A stretch of 58,862 nucleotides of DNA from Verrucomicrobiota bacterium (GTDB lineage: Bacteria; Verrucomicrobiota; Verrucomicrobiia; Limisphaerales; BJHT01), in assembly GCA_014193395.1 (NCBI GenBank), contig BJHT01000006.1, forward strand, positions 1 through 58,862, written 5' to 3'. Under the pieces are notes generated by a model. That model did no database searches. It was given only the letters and a program-made list of their open reading frames with translations, and had not been told where the DNA came from. Made by a program: the position numbers and the translations under genes. Shown here piece by piece: positions 34,484-42,032 of this stretch (position 1 is its first letter; every line of letters begins with the position of its first letter).

Positions 34484-35890
34484 ATGAGCAAAAACACAGA
34501 TGTCCGGTGTGTCGAAGTGAGCCTGCATTTCCTGCCGGTTCATACGCGGATGCCGCTGAAGTTCGGCGGTGAGACGGTGAGCTACGTGACGTGTGCGCGG
34601 GCGCGAATGCGTGTGGCAGACGCGCACGGGCACGTGGCCGAGGGCTGGGGCGAGACACCGTTGAGCGTGACGTGGGTGTGGCCGAGCGCGCTGTCATACG
34701 AGGCGCGGCACGCGGTGATGAAGCAGTTCTGCGAGACGCTCGCGGGCGCGTGGGCGGGGTTGGCGGCGAGCGGGCACGCGGTCGAGGTGGGGCATGATTT
34801 TCAGACCGCGGTGCTGCCGGGGCTGGTGGCGGAACTGAACGCCGCGCGCGGCCCGGGCGCGGAGCCTATGCCGTGGCTGGCGGCGCTGGTGTGCTGCTCG
34901 GTGTTCGATCAGGCGCTCCACGACGCGTATGGGCGGCTCGTGAAGCGGCCGGTGTATCAGACTTACGGGCCGGAGTTCATGAGCCGGACGCTGGCGGATT
35001 TTCTCACGCCGGCGGCGGGAACGGCGGTGTCATTCGCGGGGCTGTATCCGCAGGATTTTTTGGTGAAGCAGCAGCCGGCGCAATTGCGCGCGTGGCATCT
35101 GGTCGGCGGCGTGGACCCGATTGACGCGGCGGAATTGACGGGACGCGAGCCGGACGACGGCTATCCCGTCTTGCTCGCGGACTGGATCGCACGCGACGGC
35201 CTGAAATGTCTGAAGATCAAACTGCGCGGCACGGATGCGGCGTGGGATTACGCGCGCACGGTGAAGATCGGGGGGATTGCCATCGCGGGCGGCGTCGAGT
35301 GGCTGACGGCGGACTTTAATTGCACGGTCCGCGAGCCGGCGTATGTGAACGAAATTCTCGACCGATTGCGCGACGAGCACCCTCGGATTTACGGAATGTT
35401 GCTCTACGTCGAGCAGCCGTTTCCGTACGAGCTGGAGCAGCATCGCATCGCTGTCCACAGCGTGGCGGCGCGCAAGCCGTTGTTCCTAGATGAAAGCGCG
35501 CACGACTGGCGGCATGTGCAACTCGGGCGCGAACTGGGCTGGACGGGCGTGGCGCTCAAGACGTGCAAGACGCAGACGGGCGCGCTGCTTTCGCTGTGCT
35601 GGGCGAAGGCGCACGGGATGACCTTGATGGTACAGGACCTCACGAACCCCATGCTGGCGCAGGTGCCGCACGTGCTGCTCGCGGCGCACGCGGGCACGAT
35701 CATGGGCGTCGAGACGAACGCGATGCAGTTTTATCCCGCCGCATCCGCCGCCGAGGCGCGCGTGCATCCGGGGCTTTATCAGCGCCGCAACGGCGTGCTC
35801 GAACTGGGGACGATTCACGGCAACGGCTTCGGCTATCGCGTCGCGGAGATGCAGCGGGAACTGCCGGCTGGCGTGGAGTTCGGGCGGTGA
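34484..35890 (+). CDS. Enolase superfamily (mandelate racemase/muconate lactonizing) protein
   Basis: The 468-residue protein has the two-domain enolase-superfamily layout. The capping domain is about residues 1-170 (EVSLHFLPVHTRMPLKFGGE). The barrel carries the Lys motif LKCLKIKLRG, a metal-binding Asp in TADFNC, Glu in YVEQPFPYE, and a third acidic position in FLDESAHDW. A later VALKTCKTQTGALL provides a second Lys, and the end has MVQDLTNPML. ATG 34484 is preferred over 34454 because sequence upstream of MSKNTDVRC looks non-coding. The reaction, dehydration or epimerisation of an acid sugar, cannot be chosen from sequence. No sugar operon surrounds it. Confidence 0.82.
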   Translation: MSKNTDVRCVEVSLHFLPVHTRMPLKFGGETVSYVTCARARMRVADAHGHVAEGWGETPLSVTWVWPSALSYEARHAVMKQFCETLAGAWAGLAASGHAVEVGHDFQTAVLPGLVAELNAARGPGAEPMPWLAALVCCSVFDQALHDAYGRLVKRPVYQTYGPEFMSRTLADFLTPAAGTAVSFAGLYPQDFLVKQQPAQLRAWHLVGGVDPIDAAELTGREPDDGYPVLLADWIARDGLKCLKIKLRGTDAAWDYARTVKIGGIAIAGGVEWLTADFNCTVREPAYVNEILDRLRDEHPRIYGMLLYVEQPFPYELEQHRIAVHSVAARKPLFLDESAHDWRHVQLGRELGWTGVALKTCKTQTGALLSLCWAKAHGMTLMVQDLTNPMLAQVPHVLLAAHAGTIMGVETNAMQFYPAASAAEARVHPGLYQRRNGVLELGTIHGNGFGYRVAEMQRELPAGVEFGR

Positions 35891-35937
35891 GGGGAACGGG
35901 GATTTGCCTGACGAATGGGGACTGGCGAATGGCGAAT

Positions 35938-36394
35938 TTGTAGGAGACGACGTGAGGAGAATCCGAGCACCACAACAAAGGCGCAGAAGGCGCCAACGTA
36001 CTCAACTGGCGAACGACCGGTCGAGTGCGGCTTGCTCAAGCATGAATCCCGGTCGCCGAAACTGATTGGGCAAAGGAATGGAGGCAAAGGAATGAAGGCA
36101 AAAAAGTTTCCCCGTCCCCTATTCCTTTGCCTCCATTCCTTTGCCCAAAATTCCGCTGCCCCGTTTCCGTGCGTGTATCGGCACCGCGCCGTTCGTCGCT
36201 CAGGTATCGGCCGCCACGCGGCGAGTACGTTGGCAAGCTCTGAACTTTTCTGCCCAAGCAGCGGCCTGAGTCTCGTGAGTTGACTTGGTCAAGGCGCGTG
36301 GAATCCCAGCGCGGTTTCACGACACGGCTTGCGGTGTTCTTGGGCGGGCCGATCAAGGAAGGAGGTTAGAGTCTCCTCACGTCGTCTCCTACAA
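35938..36394. repeat. Element B copy containing a nested insertion
   Basis: The ends TTGTAGGAGACGACGTGAGG AGA and TCTCCTCACGTCGTCTCCTA CAA pair over 23 bases. The unit is 457 bases, against about 170-180 for the other copies. The extra length lies between the inner arm pieces CCAACGTACTC (left, 35993-36003) and GAGTACGTTGG (36224-36234), which meet directly in the shorter copies. Inside is the separate inverted repeat at 36066-36148. No gene was seen in 35891-36400. Confidence 0.82.
36066..36148. repeat. Inverted repeat TTGGGCAAAGGAATGGAGGC nested in element B
   Basis: Arms at 36066-36093 and 36121-36148 are exact complements over 28 bases, built from GGCAAAGGAAT words. The loop is 27 bases. 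It lies within the loop of the surrounding element B copy. Confidence 0.9.
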
Positions 36395-36400
36395 GGACGC

Positions 36401-37828
36401 TCACGCCAGAATCTCGCGGATCACCTGGCCATGCACGTCGGTGAGGCGGAAGTCGCGGCCGCCGAAGCGGTAGGTGAGGCGCTCGTGATCGAGGCCGAGC
36501 AGGTGCAGGAGGGTCGCGTAGAGATCGTAGATTTCGCACTTGTTCTCGACCGCGTAGTAGCCGAGTTCGTCGGTCGCGCCGTAGGCCGTGCCGCCTTTGA
36601 TGCCGCCCCCGGCGAGCCAGAGGCTGAAGCCAAACGGATTGTGATCGCGCCCGTCGCCGCCCTGCGAGAAGGGCGTGCGGCCGAACTCGCCGCCGAAGAG
36701 GATCAGCGTTTCCTCGAACAATCCGCGCGCTTTCAAATCCTGGATCAGCGCCGCCAGCGGTTGGTCCACCTGCCGCGCCATCGCGCCGTGGCCTTCCCGG
36801 ATTTTTCCATGCTGATCCCACGGATTCCCCGCGCCGCCCGCACCGATGCCCTGGTTCAGGCAGCTCAACTCGACAAACCGCACGCCGCGCTCGATCAGGC
36901 GGCGCGCGGTGAGGCATTGGCGCCCGTAAGCGGCCATTTGTTTGTTGGTCGAATCAAGGCCGTAGAGCTGCTTCGTCGCCTCGGTCTCGCCGCTGATGTC
37001 GCACAACTCCGGCACCGCCGACTGCATGCGATAAGCCGTTTCGTAATTCTTGATCGCCGCCTCGACCGCCGTCTCGCCGGTCGTGCGCGCGAAGTCGCCG
37101 TCCATCTCGCGGAGAAAACCGAGGCGCTGGCGTTGGAGCGCGTCGGTCTCGCGCGGCTTGATGTTCGCGAGCGCCGGCTCGCCATCGGCCTTGATGATCG
37201 AGGCCTGATGTTGCGCGGGCAGATAGCCGCTGCTGTACAGGCCCACGCCGCCGTGCGGCACCGCCGCGCCGCCCGCCTGCAACACGACGAAACCGGGGAG
37301 GTTCTGGTTCTCGGTCCCCAAGCCGTAATTCACCCACGCGCCCGCGCCCGGATGCCCCATGAACGGAAAGCCCGTGTGCAGCGCATAATTTCCCTGCGCG
37401 TGCTCGTTGACCTTGGTGGCCATCGAGCGAATCACCGCGAGGTCATCCGCGAGCGCGGCGAGATTTGGGAACAGGTCGGTCAGCACGAGGCCGCTGCGGC
37501 CCCACGGCTGCGCGTCCCACGGGCTGGCCATGATGTTCCCGTTGTTGTTGAACATCGTGGGCCGCACCGGCACGGGCATCGGCTCGCCGTGACGCAGCTT
37601 CAACGCCGGCTTCGGATCCCACGAATCCACATGCGACACGCCGCCGCTCATGAACGCGAAGATGACGTGCTTGGCGCGCGGCCGAAAATCCGGCCCCACC
37701 GGCCGCCCGCCGCCGGGCGTCGCACCGAAACTTTTGTCCGCCAGCAATCCCGACAACGCGAGCGAGCCGAAACCGAACGAGCAACGCCGGAGCATTTCGC
37801 GGCGGGTGAGGGAGATTGGGATGTTCAT
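36401..37828 (-). CDS. DUF1501 family protein, Tat-exported
   Basis: The 475-residue protein opens with a twin-arginine signal ([20 protein letters not shown]). It has the DUF1501 landmarks, a sulfatase/phosphatase-like fold: [35 protein letters not shown], then [36 protein letters not shown], and the late [27 protein letters not shown]. The family is very common in Planctomycetota and Verrucomicrobiota, usually beside a DUF1549/DUF1553 gene encoding a cytochrome-like partner. No such partner is present here. Instead its ATG overlaps the stop of an HNH gene by four bases. Function is unproven in the family. Confidence 0.92.
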   Translation of the reverse strand: MNIPISLTRREMLRRCSFGFGSLALSGLLADKSFGATPGGGRPVGPDFRPRAKHVIFAFMSGGVSHVDSWDPKPALKLRHGEPMPVPVRPTMFNNNGNIMASPWDAQPWGRSGLVLTDLFPNLAALADDLAVIRSMATKVNEHAQGNYALHTGFPFMGHPGAGAWVNYGLGTENQNLPGFVVLQAGGAAVPHGGVGLYSSGYLPAQHQASIIKADGEPALANIKPRETDALQRQRLGFLREMDGDFARTTGETAVEAAIKNYETAYRMQSAVPELCDISGETEATKQLYGLDSTNKQMAAYGRQCLTARRLIERGVRFVELSCLNQGIGAGGAGNPWDQHGKIREGHGAMARQVDQPLAALIQDLKARGLFEETLILFGGEFGRTPFSQGGDGRDHNPFGFSLWLAGGGIKGGTAYGATDELGYYAVENKCEIYDLYATLLHLLGLDHERLTYRFGGRDFRLTDVHGQVIREILA

Positions 37829-38253
37829 GGCAATGGGGTTTCAGCCGGTTTCAAGTTATTAGCCAAGACGAACGGCAGCCGTTCGTCCACACGGTGAGGC
37901 TCGTTGAAGTGGAGCAGTCGGGCGGTGGTGCGCCCGATGACCGTGCGCGGTTGGATCAGCGCGCCCGACAGTTGGAAATGGTCGAGCCACCGGTGGATGC
38001 GAGGATTGAAAAGTTCGGACATGGCGTCGGTTAGCGGACCAATGGAGGCCAGGTCGGAACCTTTGCGCCGATTGCACGACATGCAGGCCAAAGCGAGGTT
38101 GCCCAACTCCGTTTTGCCATCGTGTTTTCGCGCGACCAAACGATCCACCTCGTGGGCATACAAGCCGGTACTTTCCGGCAGGAGGCAGTACTCGAACGCG
38201 CCGCCCGCCCGCGCATGGACGGCCCGGCGCAGGCTTTCGGGAAGCTCGCTCAT
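37825..38253 (-). CDS. HNH endonuclease-like protein, probably degenerate
   Basis: The 142-residue product matches the HNH type that begins [20 protein letters not shown] and continues [38 protein letters not shown]. In active relatives the first motif is usually CEYC and the second EVDH. Here the first Cys is Phe and the catalytic-position His is Arg (codon CGT, one change from CAT). The second Cys pair (CMSC) and the NLALAC...N block are kept. The C-terminus ends [11 protein letters not shown] with a stop overlapping the DUF1501 start. The start overlaps the stop of the 122-residue gene. Confidence 0.7.
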   Translation of the reverse strand: MSELPESLRRAVHARAGGAFEYCLLPESTGLYAHEVDRLVARKHDGKTELGNLALACMSCNRRKGSDLASIGPLTDAMSELFNPRIHRWLDHFQLSGALIQPRTVIGRTTARLLHFNEPHRVDERLPFVLANNLKPAETPLP

Positions 38254-38618
38254 GGCTTTGACCCAGCCTGCAACTTCAGCAGGGCCTGTCCTTTGGCGAG
38301 ACGGACGATGTGCTCGACGAACTCGTGTTGGTCCAGTTCGCGCTCCTCGTCGCGTGAGAGATGCATCCGGCTGTTCTTGTCCAACAAGGTGCGCACCCGT
38401 CGTTGCAAGCGCGGGGACGCTTTCAACGCCGGGATTTCCTCCGGGGTCATGCCGCGCGCCAGGCGGGCCATCAGTTCTCCAAACTCCTCGAACTCCGGCA
38501 GCTCGCGTCGCCGCCATTCCCGCCAGCCGCGTTCCACCAGTTCGCGCAGGTCGCGCCGGTCCTTGGGCAATTCGTGCGCGACTTCGGCGGGCAGGTCCAA
38601 TTCCAAGGTGACTTTCAT
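38250..38618 (-). CDS. Hypothetical helical protein paired with the HNH gene
   Basis: The 122-residue protein begins MKVTLELDLPAEVAHELPKD, a beta strand followed by helix as in ribbon-helix-helix antitoxins. Charged helices follow (RRDLRELVERGWREWRRREL). The last third (HLSRDEERELDQHEFVEHIV RLAKGQALLKLQ) looks like a protein-binding helix. Its stop overlaps the HNH start (ATGA). The arrangement suggests a regulator or antitoxin for the HNH protein; this is inferred from context only. Confidence 0.6.
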   Translation of the reverse strand: MKVTLELDLPAEVAHELPKDRRDLRELVERGWREWRRRELPEFEEFGELMARLARGMTPEEIPALKASPRLQRRVRTLLDKNSRMHLSRDEERELDQHEFVEHIVRLAKGQALLKLQAGSKP

Positions 38619-38734
38619 GGTTCACTTTTAGCGCGGCGCTGCGGGCGTAACAAGGGGAACGTCGGCCGCGCCGCCGCCCTGCAACCGCGCAGTTCGGGTT
38701 TGGCGGGCACGCGATTGGCGGGCAACCTGCATGG

Positions 38735-40090
38735 ATGAAAACCAACCCTTGGCGCGGTGGGACGCTCGTGCTGTTACTCGCGACGTTCTTCCTTGGCGCA
38801 ACGCACTGCGCGTCGGCCGCGGGCGCATCTGATTCTCCCCCACTCGCCGGTTGGGCCACCGCCGCGGCGCGCGAGGAATTGCGGCCGCAGTTTTCGTTTA
38901 ACGCCACGGGCGGGCCGGACGGCAAAGGCAGTTGGAGCATCACCGCCGATGCGCGCGAGGGCTTGAACGGCTGGCTCACGCGCACGCTGCCGGTGCAAGG
39001 CGGGCGTTTCTTTCGCTTCTCCGTTTTGCGGCGCACGGAAAATGTCCCGTCGCCGCGGCGCTCGGCGGTGGCGCGGATTCTCTGGCAGGACGCGAGCGGC
39101 AAGGCCGTGACGCACGACGAGGTTTCCTTCGCCAGCTACCGGCCGGGCGAGCGCCCGCGCAGCGAACCCGAATATCCCGCCGACGGTGCGACCGACGCGC
39201 GCGGCTGGACCGAGGTGACGGAAGTTTATCGCGTCCCCACGCAGGCAACGCAGGCCGTGGTGGAACTGCATTTCCGCTGGGCCGCGAACGCGAAGGTCGA
39301 GTGGGCGAACGTGGCGCTGGTGGAAGTGCCCGCACCCGCGCCGCGCAAGGCGCGGCTGGCCACGGTGCATTTCGTCCCGCGCAACACCAAGACCGCGGAC
39401 GAACGCCGTCGCGCCTTCGTCCCGCTGATCGAAGACGCCGCGCGACAGAAGGCCGATCTCGTTGTGCTGCCCGAGGTGCTGACCTACGGCGGCGGGGGTT
39501 ATGCGACCGCAGCGGAGACGATTCCCGGGCCGTCAACCGAGTTCTTCGGCGCGCTGGCGAAGCAGCATGGCGTGCATCTGGTGCCGGGCCTGCTCGAGCG
39601 CGACGGCCATCTGATTTACAACGTCGCCGTGCTCATCGGGCCGGACGGCGCTGTCATCGGGAAGTATCGCAAGGTGTGCCTGCCGCGCGGCGAGATCGAG
39701 GGCGGCATCCAGCCGGGGCACGAGTATCCGGTGTTCCACACGCGCTTCGGCAAGGTGGGCATGATGGTCTGCTACGACGGCTTTTTCCCCGAGGTGGCGC
39801 GCGAGTTGAGCAATCGTGGCGCGGAAGTGATCGCGTGGCCGGTGATGGGCTGCAACCCGTTGCTTGGTGCCGCGCGTGCGTGCGAGAACCACGTCTATGT
39901 CATCAGCAGCACGCACACGGACGCCGCGCAAAACTGGATGATCTCCGCCATCTACGGCCACGACGGCCGGCCACTCGCGCAGGCAAAGGACTGGGGCACT
40001 GTCGCCGTGGTCGAGGTCGATCTCGATCAACGCCTGCACTGGCAGAGCCTCGGCGATTTCAAGGCGGAGATTCCGCGGCACCGGCCGTAG
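38735..40090 (+). CDS. Secreted carbon-nitrogen hydrolase (nitrilase superfamily)
   Basis: The 451-residue protein has a signal peptide ([20 protein letters not shown]). Residues about 30-200 form a beta-sandwich module, perhaps a carbohydrate-binding type. The nitrilase domain follows with the Glu-Lys-Cys triad: [25 protein letters not shown], and [20 protein letters not shown]. Nitrilases are mostly cytoplasmic, so the signal and the N-terminal module are unusual and suggest action on amides in the periplasm or outside. The substrate is unknown. It is convergent with the Spy-like gene. Confidence 0.87.
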   Translation: MKTNPWRGGTLVLLLATFFLGATHCASAAGASDSPPLAGWATAAAREELRPQFSFNATGGPDGKGSWSITADAREGLNGWLTRTLPVQGGRFFRFSVLRRTENVPSPRRSAVARILWQDASGKAVTHDEVSFASYRPGERPRSEPEYPADGATDARGWTEVTEVYRVPTQATQAVVELHFRWAANAKVEWANVALVEVPAPAPRKARLATVHFVPRNTKTADERRRAFVPLIEDAARQKADLVVLPEVLTYGGGGYATAAETIPGPSTEFFGALAKQHGVHLVPGLLERDGHLIYNVAVLIGPDGAVIGKYRKVCLPRGEIEGGIQPGHEYPVFHTRFGKVGMMVCYDGFFPEVARELSNRGAEVIAWPVMGCNPLLGAARACENHVYVISSTHTDAAQNWMISAIYGHDGRPLAQAKDWGTVAVVEVDLDQRLHWQSLGDFKAEIPRHRP

Positions 40091-40136
40091 CCCGGCTTCG
40101 GAGCGCGGCCGCCCCCGGCCGCAGCGACGTCCGGGC

Positions 40137-40173
40137 GCACGAGGGTCGCGGAGTTTTCAGAGCGCCCTCGTGC
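40137..40173. terminator. Possible bidirectional hairpin between convergent genes
   Basis: GCACGAGGG (40137-40145) pairs with CCCTCGTGC (40165-40173) across a 19-base loop, midway between the nitrilase and Spy-like genes, which converge. There is no T tract on either side. The rest of the gap has GGCCGCCCCCGGCCGC and GCGCCCGAGGACGGGCGC palindromes, so it may simply be a repeat. Confidence 0.35.
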
Positions 40174-40217
40174 ACTCCACACCGCTGCGCCCGAGGACGG
40201 GCGCTCTCCGGCCCCGG

Positions 40218-41216
40218 TCACTTCCCGTCCGCGTCGCGCCGGCGCGCGAGCATGTCTTCGCGCAGCTTCACCCATTTCTCCAACTGCTCGGCCGAGAGGA
40301 TCGGCTTCACCTTCGCGGTCGTCGCCGCGTGCAGCTCCTTGAATTTCGCCAGCGCTTCCTCGCGCGACAGCTTGTCGTTTTTTCGCAAGGCCTGCCGCTG
40401 GGTGAACTCCTCGAACAGAATCGGCCGCAGCTTCTCGCGCTGTTCCTTGGTCAGCTTCAATTCATCCGCCAGCCGTTGCATCGCGTCCTGCCCCGCACCG
40501 CCCGCGCCGCCCGGTCCCGCCTGCAAACCCGGCCGGATGGTTTCCCATTGCGCCTGCTGCTCCGGCGTAAGGATGGCCTTGAACTTGGCGGCGGCGGTCG
40601 TGCGCAGCGCTTGAAATTTGGCCAGCTTCTCCTCGCGCGACAGGCTCGTGTCGGCCTGCAACTCGCGCATTTTCTCGCCCTCCTCGCGAAAGATCGGCTG
40701 CACCTTTTGCTTTTGCTCTTCGGTCAGCTTCAACTCCTCCGCCACGCGTCGCAGCATTTCGATGCGGTCGCCGACCGGCGCGCCACCCGCGGGAGGAGAG
40801 CCGTCGCCGCCGCGTCCGCCGGGGGCTTGGAGAAAAGTATCGCGCAGGCCCGCCCATTTTTTCTGCTGCTCGGGATCGAGCACGGCGTTGATCTTTTTGC
40901 CGGTGGCTTCCCGCCAGTCGCGGAATTTCGCCAGCTTCTGTTCCTGGCTGAGGTCCTTGTCCTCCCGCAGCTCGCGCATTTTCTCGCCCTGCTCCTGCAT
41001 GATACTGCGGACCTCGGCCTTCTGGTTGTCGGAAAGTTTCAGCTCCTCGGCGATGCGCTGCATCCGCTCGCGCACGCCGCCATCGCCCGGTGCGCCCGCG
41101 CCCGGCGTCCGCCGCTCGGGCTTGGCATCGGCGGCCACGGCCACGGCCAGCGAGCCGAGCCAGCAGGCTCCGCTCAACGAAATCACGGTCAAAATCTGGC
41201 AGGAGAGTTTTTTCAT
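40218..41216 (-). CDS. Periplasmic Spy/CpxP-like protein with three tandem modules
   Basis: The 332-residue protein has a signal peptide (LTVISLSGACWLGSLAVAVA). Three copies of an about 80-residue helical module follow, each with an LTxxQ-like start and a middle segment: LKLSDNQKAEVRSIMQEQGE, LKLTEEQKQKVQPIFREEGE and LKLTKEQREKLRPILFEEFT. Each module ends in a second motif of the type LDPEQQKKW, LTPEQQAQW or LSAEQLEKW. Spy and CpxP have one module and form dimers that act as chaperones or stress sensors. A triple version could bind a larger or repeated target. Gly/Pro-rich linkers separate the modules. Transcribed alone. Confidence 0.82.
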   Translation of the reverse strand: MKKLSCQILTVISLSGACWLGSLAVAVAADAKPERRTPGAGAPGDGGVRERMQRIAEELKLSDNQKAEVRSIMQEQGEKMRELREDKDLSQEQKLAKFRDWREATGKKINAVLDPEQQKKWAGLRDTFLQAPGGRGGDGSPPAGGAPVGDRIEMLRRVAEELKLTEEQKQKVQPIFREEGEKMRELQADTSLSREEKLAKFQALRTTAAAKFKAILTPEQQAQWETIRPGLQAGPGGAGGAGQDAMQRLADELKLTKEQREKLRPILFEEFTQRQALRKNDKLSREEALAKFKELHAATTAKVKPILSAEQLEKWVKLREDMLARRRDADGK

Positions 41217-41503
41217 ACGAGGGTCATTGTGGGTTCTGATTTTTTGCGCGGCAAGCCAGCGGCTTCATCCGCTCCCCGCCGAGCTTGCATCGCAGCTAAC
41301 GACGCGCGAGTGGTGAATGGGTTACCGGCGGGAAAGCAACGAGGGCAGCGCGGCGGAGGCGGAGCCGCCACGGCGCGCGACCGGTCCCCAGTCGCAGCGG
41401 CTGCATAGGGACGGAGGCGGCGGGATTTTCCCGCCGCGCCCGCGAGGCTGGGCGGAGGAAGTCACCGCTTGCGACCCCGCTCCCGAAAATCCAGTTTCCG
41501 CCC
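41217..41503. repeat. Intergenic region with GC-rich palindromes
   Basis: No gene was seen. The region has GGCGGAGGCGGAGCCGCC near 41352-41369 and GGCGGGATTTTCCCGCCGC near 41428-41446, both self-complementary. These look like further dispersed repeat units. Confidence 0.45.
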
Positions 41504-41713
41504 ATGAGTTTCGAGACCCTGAAAGCCCAAGTTCAAGCGCTGCCCGCCGAAGCCCGGCAAAAGCTGCTGGCCTTTCTCGTGACCCTGCAGGACGCGGAGC
41601 AGGCAGGCTATGCGACCAAGCTGGCGGAAAAGATCGACGACTCATCTCCGGACCGCTGGCTGACCGCCGAGCAGTGCGAACAAAGGCTGGGCCTGTTGCG
41701 TGATGGCCAATGA
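41504..41713 (+). CDS. Small antitoxin-like protein
   Basis: The 69-residue protein (MSFETLKAQVQALPAEARQK onward) is helical with a long first helix (LLAFLVTLQDAEQAGYATKL) and an acidic tail. The pattern of a small helical protein with LPAEARQKLL, followed at once by a ParE-like reading frame, fits the antitoxins of RelE/ParE systems (often annotated as addiction-module component). The downstream toxin frame is broken, so this antitoxin may be an orphan. Confidence 0.6.
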   Translation: MSFETLKAQVQALPAEARQKLLAFLVTLQDAEQAGYATKLAEKIDDSSPDRWLTAEQCEQRLGLLRDGQ

Positions 41714-41973
41714 GCAGACACCCGCCTGCTCATTGACATCGAAGTGTTCGTGTTCCTCCGCACCCGCCCGCGGCGCGAGCAGGCGTGCTTCTGAAACGGT
41801 TTCGCGAGATCGCCGCGTTTCCTTCCCGCTATTCCGATTATGTCGAACATGACACCTCGGGACGGCGGGTGGACACCCATGTCTGCGGCAGGTTTGCCAT
41901 CAAATATTGGGACGATGCTGCCGACCGGCACGTGAAGATTCTCGATGTCCATCTCGCGGACGGTGCGGTTTGA
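41710..41973 (+). pseudogene. ParE/RelE-like toxin, frameshifted
   Basis: A protein-like segment LLIDIEVFVFLRTRPRREQA reads from about 41726 in one frame. Near 41783 the sequence changes to another frame, which continues LLKRFREIAAFPSRYSDYVE and ends DRHVKILDVHLADGAV. Joined, these give about 80 residues with the alternating strand pattern of a RelE/ParE-type fold (RRVDTHVCGRFAIKYWDDAA). No intact start in the first frame was found either. So at least one frameshift, and perhaps two, have inactivated the gene. A sequencing error is the other explanation. Confidence 0.55.
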
Positions 41974-42032
41974 GTCGCCGCTCATAGCAAGTCTTGCCAC
42001 TCCCCAACTCCCTCGGCTTAATCCCGCCCCGC

